Origin: Fredinandcohnia quinoae
GTDB taxonomy: Bacteria > Bacillota > Bacilli > Bacillales > Bacillaceae_L
NCBI RefSeq assembly: GCF_022427965.1
Contig: NZ_JAKTTI010000004.1
Span: 1 to 64,000, forward strand
Direction: 5' to 3'
DNA: 64,000 nt
The notes under the pieces were generated by a model. The model was given only the letters and a program-made list of their open reading frames with translations, ran no database searches and was not told the DNA's origin. The translations under genes and the position numbers were made by a program. Positions 26,149-32,543 of this stretch are shown in pieces (position 1 is the stretch's first letter; every line of letters starts with the position of its first letter).

Positions 26149-26883
26149 ATGAATCAGTATAAACGCATTTTAATTAAGCTTAGCGGCGGTGCTCTTGCAG
26201 ATCAAAATGGCAATAGTTTTGGTACATATAATTTAAATCATATCGCTAATGAAATACTCTCTATTGTCGATGCTGGAATTGAAGTTTCAATCGTTGTAGG
26301 TGGTGGAAATATCTTCAGAGGAAATTTAGCAGATACATGGGGGATTGACCGGGTGGAAGCTGATAATATCGGTACGCTTGGAACGATTATCAATAGCCTA
26401 ATGCTTAGGGGCGTTTTAAAAAGTAAAACAGAAAAAGAAGTACGTGTTATGTCCTCCATTCCCGTTTCCGCTGTTGCAGAACCGTATATTCGATTACGGG
26501 CGGTTCATCATTTAGACAAAGGGTATATTGTCATTTTTGGTGGTGGAAATGGGCAGCCTTTCGTAACTACGGATTATCCAAGTGTTCAACGGGCCATTGA
26601 AACAAATAGTGATGCGATATTAGTTGCGAAGCAAGGAGTAGACGGGGTTTTTACTAGTGACCCAAAACATAATCATTCTGCAAAAATGTATAGCCATCTC
26701 AACTATAATGACATTGTTTCAAATAATATTAAAGTGATGGACCAATCTGCACTTCTTCTCGCACGAGATTACAATCTTCCAGTTCATATTTTTAATTTTA
26801 ATGAAGCAGGAGTTATGAAGAGAATCTGTCTAGGTGAGCAAATTGGAACACTTATTAATCATGGGGCAACGAAGGTAATCTAG
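26149..26883 (+). CDS. pyrH: UMP kinase, stand-alone paralogue of PyrH
   Basis: This 244-aa amino-acid-kinase-fold enzyme phosphorylates UMP to UDP. Marks are ILIKLSGGAL (residues 6-15, phosphate-binding), VVGGGNIFRG (about 48-57) and DNIGTLGTIINSLML (about 71-85), followed by FGGGNGQPFVTTD and LVAKQGVDGVFTSDPK. Canonical pyrH normally sits in rpsB-tsf-pyrH-frr; here the gene is alone, so it is probably a second copy like the one known in the Bacillus cereus group. The start chosen is ATG at 26149 with AGGAGG 7 bases upstream. Expression is likely controlled by the leader peptide and terminator just upstream. Confidence 0.9.
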   Translation: MNQYKRILIKLSGGALADQNGNSFGTYNLNHIANEILSIVDAGIEVSIVVGGGNIFRGNLADTWGIDRVEADNIGTLGTIINSLMLRGVLKSKTEKEVRVMSSIPVSAVAEPYIRLRAVHHLDKGYIVIFGGGNGQPFVTTDYPSVQRAIETNSDAILVAKQGVDGVFTSDPKHNHSAKMYSHLNYNDIVSNNIKVMDQSALLLARDYNLPVHIFNFNEAGVMKRICLGEQIGTLINHGATKVI

Positions 26884-26948
26884 TGTTAGAGATTTCAATT
26901 GGATAAGAGGATGACGTTGAAAATTGCTCTACCTAAAATTCAATATGA

Positions 26949-26994
26949 AAGGATAGGGTAGCAGAATCGATACTGCGACTCCTATCCTCTATTT
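26949..26994 (+). terminator. Terminator of the UMP kinase gene
   Basis: AAGGATAGG pairs with CCTATCCT, with extra GCAG/CTGC pairing inside, and is followed by CTATTTAC. It is weaker than the leader terminator because the T run is short. Confidence 0.6.
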
Positions 26995-27126
26995 ACTACA
27001 AATGTCACGTTTCCGACACTAACAGTTTTAATATTATTCAATGAAGTCTACCTCAATAAGATAAACAAATAGACCAATTAGACTGAAATAATCTTGTATG
27101 AATCTGCTGGTTTCATATAGTAAGAG

Positions 27127-27357
27127 TTATTTTTTCCTTGTAATAAAAAAACAGATTATAAAACCACTTAATGTAAATGCCAACGCACCAACTATTACTT
27201 TTACAAATGAAACACCTATTTCAACTGTATCTTCTGTTGTCTGTTTTATTTCATTGACAGTCCACCAGTGATTTATTGAAGATTTATATATTGCAAAATA
27301 AAGCCATATTAAAAAACAGAAGAAAATAAATAGACTAGCACCCAATTTTTTATTCAC
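27127..27357 (-). CDS. Small membrane protein (76 aa), unknown
   Basis: Two hydrophobic helices (about residues 7-25 and 48-72) flank a short polar loop, and the C-terminus is positively charged (ITRKK). The start is GTG at 27357 with AAAGGGTG upstream. It is a single gene with no recognised family. The nearest same-strand gene upstream is a lipoprotein gene 139 bases away. Confidence 0.6.
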   Translation of the reverse strand: MNKKLGASLFIFFCFLIWLYFAIYKSSINHWWTVNEIKQTTEDTVEIGVSFVKVIVGALAFTLSGFIICFFITRKK

Positions 27358-27495
27358 AGTATCACCCTTTTTGTGATAATACGTTTATATAAAAACATTC
27401 CACACTTTCGGTAAATCATGGCGCTGCCGAATCAAAAGGAATTCCTTTTATTTATGAGGTTGCTAATTAGCTAAGAACGGATCATTACTGTCCCC

Positions 27496-27966
27496 TTATT
27501 CCTTTTCAATAACAAAAGTGTAAGATATCTCACCGTTCTTCCAATTTGCTAAAGCTTCATATACATAACGCCCCTTATCAGTAGGTACCGTGAAAGAACT
27601 TTTCTCAAGTGAAACTTCCTCGTATGTTTCATTCTCTTCCCACTTACGAAGAGTTATTTGGGGATCCTCATCGATTTTTATCGTAATTGTTTCATTACCT
27701 TTAACTTGAATTGCCTTATAGCTTTCTGCAATTTGAAGCGGAGAAGCTGCATCCGTCGTAACTACCTCGGTTGTTAGTCCTTTTTTCCTTTCCCAATGAA
27801 ATCCGCCACGTGTCATTTCAAAATCTGTTTCGTTCACAATGATTACCCCATTCATCTTAGGTGGAAAATCATCTTCGTTTTCCTCACTTGCATTATTCAC
27901 TGAGCAGCCTGTTAACACAAGCGAAATAAGCAGTACGATCATTAAAAATAATGGTTTTTGTTTCAA
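27496..27966 (-). CDS. Hypothetical lipoprotein (156 aa)
   Basis: A signal peptide ending in lipobox LTGC (Cys21) is followed by an acidic linker (EENEDD) and a beta-rich domain of about 120 residues. The sequence FEMTRGGFHWERKKG near residues 49-63 is similar to small Bacillus lipoproteins of unknown function. The start is TTG at 27966 after a run of G (GGGGGAAG). No close operon partner is apparent. Confidence 0.7.
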   Translation of the reverse strand: MKQKPLFLMIVLLISLVLTGCSVNNASEENEDDFPPKMNGVIIVNETDFEMTRGGFHWERKKGLTTEVVTTDAASPLQIAESYKAIQVKGNETITIKIDEDPQITLRKWEENETYEEVSLEKSSFTVPTDKGRYVYEALANWKNGEISYTFVIEKE

Positions 27967-28071
27967 TTTTTTCTTCCCCCCCTATTTAAGTTGTCGAAAG
28001 ATTTGTTTGAAAGGTTTCAAAACTATGAAAAATAGCTATTTTGACAACTATAATGCAGGTGCTGCGGGGAA

Positions 28072-28171
28072 TACGGCCGTTATTTTTGAAATACGGTCAA
28101 TAAAATTTTTTTACGGTCATTATTTCGGATTTACGGCTATTATTTCAAAAATACGGCCATTAACTATTTTC
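28072..28171. repeat. Tandem 20-bp repeat, 5 units (array B)
   Basis: TACGG recurs at 28072, 28092, 28112, 28132 and 28152, exactly 20 bases apart. Typical unit: TACGGTCATTATTTCGGATT, with C/T changes at one or two positions. The last unit ends in CATTAAC, as does array C. It lies in the gap between a lipoprotein gene and a methyltransferase remnant. Confidence 0.9.
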
Positions 28172-28203
28172 TACCACAAAAAATGAATCGAAGCCTCCAC
28201 TCA

Positions 28204-28461
28204 TTATCCTGCTTTTGTTTGTATTATAAATCGGTGTTGCTTCACATCAAAAAATCCCTTTTCTTCAATTATCTTATGGATTAAATATAAAGAATCTATG
28301 AATTTTTTAGGTTCAAAACCCGGTACCTGCCATGGGATTGCATATGACCAAGAAAGTAGCACACTCTTGATCCTTTCAGTGTCAGTTACATATTTGAAAT
28401 CCCAACCTGAGAACGGTTCATTAATTTGCTTTATTAAAGATAAAAATTGTTGATCCTTCAT
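28204..28461 (-). pseudogene. Methyltransferase gene with large internal deletion
   Basis: The 85-residue frame begins like a class I SAM-dependent methyltransferase family (QINEPFSGWDFKYVTDTERIKS, then LLSWSYA) and jumps directly to the C-terminal end of the same family (IPWQVPGFEPKKFIDSLYLIHKII, then GFFDVKQHRFIIQTKA). The whole SAM-binding core with the DxGxGxG motif is missing; full-length relatives have about 250 residues. The fusion point lies near LSWSY-AIPWQVP and is in frame. The start chosen is ATG at 28461 with GGAGG upstream. It cannot be a working methyltransferase. The family identification is from memory of such sequences. Confidence 0.7.
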
Positions 28462-28509
28462 TTTATATTCCTCCAATTATTTTAATATTTTGTAATTATA
28501 TACTTGAAT

Positions 28510-28523
28510 GAAGTATATACTTC
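28510..28523. promoter_or_regulatory. Palindrome upstream of padR (candidate operator)
   Basis: GAAGTATATACTTC is a perfect 14-bp palindrome 15 bases before the padR start codon. PadR-family repressors often bind AT-rich palindromes in their own promoters. Confidence 0.6.
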
Positions 28524-28538
28524 TGATAAATTCAAATT

Positions 28539-28892
28539 ATGGATAAAACAAGTTTAATTAAAGGTCATTTAGAAATGTGTGTGTTAGGTATTTTGTCAAA
28601 TGGTAAAAGTTATGGCTATGAAATTATGAAAGAATTAGAGAAATATAATTTAAAACTGAAAGGAGTAGGCAGTATCTATCCCATTTTAACCAAACTGAAA
28701 GATAATGAATGGGTAAATACATATCGTGAGTTAACTGAAAGCGGAAAGTTTAGAGTCTATTACGAGATTAACAAACAGGGTGAAATCATACTCCAAAAGA
28801 AAATTAATGAATGGTTGGAAATACAAAATGATATTAAATCCCTGCTTAAAAATAATGTCAAAGGAGAAAGAATGAGATGGGAGTCGAATTAA
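28539..28892 (+). CDS. PadR-family transcriptional regulator
   Basis: This 117-aa winged-helix regulator has GHLEMCVLGILSNGKSYGYEIMKELE (residues 9-34), the recognition segment GVGSIYPILTKLKDNEWV and wing residues RVYYEINKQG. It probably represses its own operon, which continues with a HAAS-domain membrane protein and a serine hydrolase. No ribosome binding site precedes ATG 28539, so the gene may be translated from a leaderless or weakly initiated mRNA. It overlaps the next gene by 16 bases. Confidence 0.88.
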   Translation: MDKTSLIKGHLEMCVLGILSNGKSYGYEIMKELEKYNLKLKGVGSIYPILTKLKDNEWVNTYRELTESGKFRVYYEINKQGEIILQKKINEWLEIQNDIKSLLKNNVKGERMRWESN

Positions 28893-29395
28893 GTATTGCT
28901 GAAAAGCGATTTCTCAAAGCTGTACTCGATGAGTTAAAGAACCTTCAAATCAGCAAAAAGAAAAGGGAGAATATTCAAGATCAAATAATCGAACATATTC
29001 AAGAAGCCCGTGAACATGGTGAAGATAGTTTAATAGATTTAGGTGATGCACCTACATTTGTTCGAGATTTTTTAGAGGTTAATGAAGTCGATCTTCATTC
29101 CGAGATTATACAATTACGAACAACAAAAGTCAGGAGAGGAACCTTATTAACAATTGGCTTAGGGGTCTTTACCCTAACTTTCCTCATCCTTCAATTACTT
29201 TTTACAATGTTCCTAACTCAATCCTTTAATCCGAATTACAGTAATGCGGTATTTGAGTATAATATCTTATTTCGAATTTCAGATAATCCTTGGTGGAATG
29301 CACTTTTACTGATAATAAGCACCTCATCTTCAATACTGATTACTACGTTGCTACTGTTCTTTATTCGAAAAACAAAAGGAAAACTGAGTGTATGA
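28877..29395 (+). CDS. HAAS-domain membrane protein (PadR partner)
   Basis: This 172-aa protein has an N-terminal all-helical HAAS domain (EKRFLKAVLDELKNLQ to LIDLGDAPTFVRDFLE, residues 9-70) and two membrane helices (about 90-115 and 140-162). Such proteins are regularly encoded with PadR regulators and are thought to sense or transmit envelope signals; the mechanism is unknown. AAAGGAG lies 9 bases before ATG 28877 and inside the padR gene. It ends in an ATGA overlap with the serine hydrolase gene, so translation is coupled. Confidence 0.78.
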   Translation: MGVELSIAEKRFLKAVLDELKNLQISKKKRENIQDQIIEHIQEAREHGEDSLIDLGDAPTFVRDFLEVNEVDLHSEIIQLRTTKVRRGTLLTIGLGVFTLTFLILQLLFTMFLTQSFNPNYSNAVFEYNILFRISDNPWWNALLLIISTSSSILITTLLLFFIRKTKGKLSV

Positions 29396-30840
29396 AAGTT
29401 GTAGCTACATCAGGTAAATTTATAACTTTTTCTCTTTTGTTTTGCTTAATATTTTTTGTTCTGCCAACCTGCCGCACTTCAGCAGAGGTCAGTATAAAAA
29501 ATGCATTGGATCAATATATTGAGTCTTTTTTAGAGGAGCAAAAAGTACCAGGTGCTTCCATAGCAATTATTAAAGATAATAAAGTTATCTATACTAAGAA
29601 TTGGGGAGTTACTGGGGAAACCGAGAATAAGGTATCAATCGAAACTCCCTTTCTTTTGGGCTCAATTAGTAAATCGTTAACTGGATTTGCCATCTTTTCT
29701 TTAATAGAAGAAGGAAGGATTGCACTAGATGAACCTGTTCAATCATATATACCATGGTTCTCACTCAAGAACCATGAAGCTGCAACTCAAATAACAATTA
29801 AGCAATTACTTACTCATACAAGTGGAATAAGTACATATGCAGGATTATCCATAGCAGATAAAGGTTCTAATGAGCTGACTGCAATAAAAGAAAGTGCTAA
29901 AAGTTTATCTACAGTCGAACCTACCGCTACCCCAGGTGAAAAATATCAATACAGTGATGCAAATTACCTTATTCTAGGTGCAGTTATTGAAGAAATAACA
30001 CAACAACTTTATTCGCAATTTATGGAAGAGAATATATTTACCCCTATTGGAATGGAGCACACCGCTGCTGATAATGAAACAGCTTATGCAAAAGGGTATT
30101 TGGGAGGTTATCAATCGTGGTTTGGAATTCCTGTAAAAAGTTTAATTTCCTATGATAATGGTGGTTCTCCGTATGGATACATTGCTGCAAGTGCTAAGGA
30201 TATGGCCAGTTTTATTAGTTTTCTTTTTCAACAGGAGCAAAAGGATGGGCTGAATCAGTATTTCGCACCTCTCTTAAAAACGACAAAAGATCGATACTAC
30301 GGCTATGGGTGGAGAATCACCACATCTGATGATCAAGAGGAGATGATTTGGCATTCAGGCTCAACACCCGACTCACGCTCAGAAATATTCTTATTCCCAG
30401 AATCGAAATGGGGTGGAGTCATCTTAACCAATAAAAATCATATTCTAGAAGAAAATGCATTATTACAACTTAGAAATGGCATTATCAACATTGTTAAGAA
30501 TGAAGTACCTAGTAAGATAACAAGGGGTACTCCTATTTTTCAGCTCATTATTTTAGGGTTCGTACTCCTACTTGTAAGTATTGTTATTGTTCAAATTGCC
30601 AGATTAAGAATTCATCGTTCACGTAATAAAGCATTAAGAATTGTCACGGGAGTTATACTATTCATTCTTTCGGTCTTCATCATACCTATACTAATCAAGG
30701 CAACAGGAAGCCCATGGAATTCGATTAAAGTCTTTGCACCTGATATTGCTTTAATGACTATCTTAATTGTCATACTACTAGCATTAAATGGTTTGCTTGT
30801 TATTTATAAGTCCATAAAAAAGGGGAATCAGTTAACTTAA
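29392..30840 (+). CDS. Beta-lactamase class C-like serine hydrolase with C-terminal membrane helices
   Basis: This 482-aa exported protein has a signal sequence (residues 1-29) and a serine beta-lactamase/esterase fold (about 35-350). It carries catalytic SISK (SxxK) near residue 94, YSD (the YxN-like motif) near 186 and HSG near 321. Three or four membrane helices follow in the last 100 residues. It could be a peptidase, esterase or penicillin-binding-like enzyme anchored in the membrane; activity on beta-lactams is not implied. The start chosen is ATG 29392 in the ATGA overlap with the HAAS gene. It is last of the PadR operon and is followed by a terminator. Confidence 0.88.
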   Translation: MKVVATSGKFITFSLLFCLIFFVLPTCRTSAEVSIKNALDQYIESFLEEQKVPGASIAIIKDNKVIYTKNWGVTGETENKVSIETPFLLGSISKSLTGFAIFSLIEEGRIALDEPVQSYIPWFSLKNHEAATQITIKQLLTHTSGISTYAGLSIADKGSNELTAIKESAKSLSTVEPTATPGEKYQYSDANYLILGAVIEEITQQLYSQFMEENIFTPIGMEHTAADNETAYAKGYLGGYQSWFGIPVKSLISYDNGGSPYGYIAASAKDMASFISFLFQQEQKDGLNQYFAPLLKTTKDRYYGYGWRITTSDDQEEMIWHSGSTPDSRSEIFLFPESKWGGVILTNKNHILEENALLQLRNGIINIVKNEVPSKITRGTPIFQLIILGFVLLLVSIVIVQIARLRIHRSRNKALRIVTGVILFILSVFIIPILIKATGSPWNSIKVFAPDIALMTILIVILLALNGLLVIYKSIKKGNQLT

Positions 30841-30847
30841 TGCTTTA

Positions 30848-30880
30848 GAAGCCTTTACGAGGTTGGTAAAGGCTTCTTTA
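30848..30880 (+). terminator. Terminator of the padR-HAAS-serine hydrolase operon
   Basis: Stem GAAGCCTTTAC / GTAAAGGCTTC with a short loop, followed by TTTAT. Confidence 0.88.
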
Positions 30881-31011
30881 TATAATTCCCTCACGACTTC
30901 ATCCACCCTTTCCTTTGATTTCCGTTCCTTCACCAATGCCTATATTCACGCATATCTTATTTCAAATAAAATAATACTTTCTAATTCAAAAAGGAAGGGA
31001 GTTTTAGATAG

Positions 31012-32439
31012 ATGGAATTAACAGCAGCACATTGGATGTATTTAATCGGAACATGTTTGATCATCTTAACTATGCTATTTCGGCAAAATATTGTTGTTCC
31101 TTCGATTATCGTTACATTTTTAGTAGGTTGGATCTTTACTGGTTCATTTACTGTGGGATTACAGACCATCTTTAATGCAAGTTTAGTTGCTGCAGGCGAG
31201 CTATTCAACATCTTCCTTATTATCGCAATCATGACTGCATTATTACATTCCTTGAAATCACTCGGTACAGATGAACAGATGATTACACCCTTTCAACGAG
31301 TTATGAAAAATGGACATATTTCATATTGGATAATAATCTTAGTAACATATGTGATCTCGTTATTCTTTTGGCCAACACCCGCTGTTCCATTAGTTGGAGC
31401 ATTGCTTATTCCTGTAGCAGTACGTGCCGGGCTTCCACCAATTGGGTCTGCAATCGCAATTTCACTTGCTGGCCAGGGAATGGCATTGTCCTCAGATTAT
31501 GTCATCCAAATTGCACCTACTTTAACTGCAACAGCTGCTGCAGCTGACGTTAGCATTCTAGCCGACCGGGCATTCGTTCTATCCCTCATAACTGGTATCA
31601 CTGCTATTGTCCTTGCATATGTATTTTTGCGAAAACATATTTTAAAACCTTCAAATAGTCATCTTACTGCTTGGGAAAAAATTGATCAAAGTGAAGATCA
31701 GCAGGACGATTCAGGTGGAGATCCCCAACAAAAAAGCAAATATAGCTTACTATTCGCAATCCTCGTACCGGTAACTTTTTTAATAATCATTGTCTATATG
31801 TTCCTCGGTAAATTTACAGATATTATTCCCGCAATTGAAGGAGGTACTGGAGCTGCATTAATAGGCGGCGCTTCTGCTATCCTTCTAATTGCAGCTGCCA
31901 TGTTCAAAAATATGCGTTCTTCATTAAGTAATGTTAGTGACAATCTTGTAAAAGGCTTCTTGTTCGCGTTTAAAGCGATGGGACCAGTAATTCCTATTGC
32001 AGGATTCTTCTTTATTGGGAGTGGGGAATTATCATCTAGAATATTAGGAACACCTGTAGATAATTCTCCATCATTTTTATTTGATTTAGTTGTTTCTGGA
32101 CAACAGTTCATCCCAGAGAGTGCATTTATAGCTGGTTTTGGCATTCTGATAATTGGGATGATAACAGGCCTGGACGGCTCTGGATTTTCAGGTTTACCAT
32201 TAGTCGGATCTCTATCTGGCGCATTAGGGGAAAGTGTAGGGGTTGATGTAGAAACATTAGCAGCAATCGGCCAAATGGGATCTGTCTGGATCGGCGGGGG
32301 AACTTTAATTGCCTGGTCATCCCTTGTTGCAGTTGCTGGCTTTGCCAAAGTTCCTGTCATGGAACTTGTTCGAAAAAGCTTCTTCCCCGTTATGATCGGG
32401 TTAGTTCTTTCTACAATAATAGGCTTATGGATTTTTTAA
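31012..32439 (+). CDS. Ion-transporter-type permease, substrate unknown
   Basis: This 475-aa membrane protein has about 11-12 helices and conserved-looking polar or re-entrant stretches (AISLAGQGMALSSDYVI near residue 145; TGLDGSGFSGLPLVGSLSG near 385). The internal symmetry and these motifs resemble ion-transporter (IT) superfamily carriers such as organic-acid/Na+ permeases. A long polar loop (SEDQQDDSGGDPQQKSK) lies mid-protein. The start is ATG with AGGGAG upstream. It is a single gene. The substrate cannot be inferred from context. Confidence 0.65.
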   Translation: MELTAAHWMYLIGTCLIILTMLFRQNIVVPSIIVTFLVGWIFTGSFTVGLQTIFNASLVAAGELFNIFLIIAIMTALLHSLKSLGTDEQMITPFQRVMKNGHISYWIIILVTYVISLFFWPTPAVPLVGALLIPVAVRAGLPPIGSAIAISLAGQGMALSSDYVIQIAPTLTATAAAADVSILADRAFVLSLITGITAIVLAYVFLRKHILKPSNSHLTAWEKIDQSEDQQDDSGGDPQQKSKYSLLFAILVPVTFLIIIVYMFLGKFTDIIPAIEGGTGAALIGGASAILLIAAAMFKNMRSSLSNVSDNLVKGFLFAFKAMGPVIPIAGFFFIGSGELSSRILGTPVDNSPSFLFDLVVSGQQFIPESAFIAGFGILIIGMITGLDGSGFSGLPLVGSLSGALGESVGVDVETLAAIGQMGSVWIGGGTLIAWSSLVAVAGFAKVPVMELVRKSFFPVMIGLVLSTIIGLWIF

Positions 32440-32447
32440 AAATTCAT

Positions 32448-32476
32448 TCCACCTTCAAATACATTTTGAAGGTGGA
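32448..32476 (-). terminator. Strong hairpin between convergent permease and GGDEF-EAL genes
   Basis: The perfect 12-bp stem TCCACCTTCAAA / TTTGAAGGTGGA has a 5-base loop. On the minus strand it is followed by ATGAATTTTT, so it could end the GGDEF-EAL transcript; the T run is displaced, so efficiency is uncertain. Confidence 0.55.
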
Positions 32477-32543
32477 TACATAGAATTTCACGAAGACGCC
32501 TTCCGGAAACTAGCTAAGCTTGCACGTTACGCTTTCCTTTTTT

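Noticed and set aside
27437-27452. AAAAGGAATTCCTTTT palindrome as terminator
   Set aside because: It has no loop, so it cannot form a useful RNA hairpin, and no gene end needs it on the plus strand.
28072-28171. Array B as a CRISPR array
   Set aside because: The repeats are contiguous 20-bp units without unique spacers, and no cas genes are present.
31794-32360. 188-codon minus-strand frame opposite the permease gene
   Set aside because: It is the mirror of a hydrophobic coding region (Pro/Ile-rich pattern), with no ribosome binding site or known motif.
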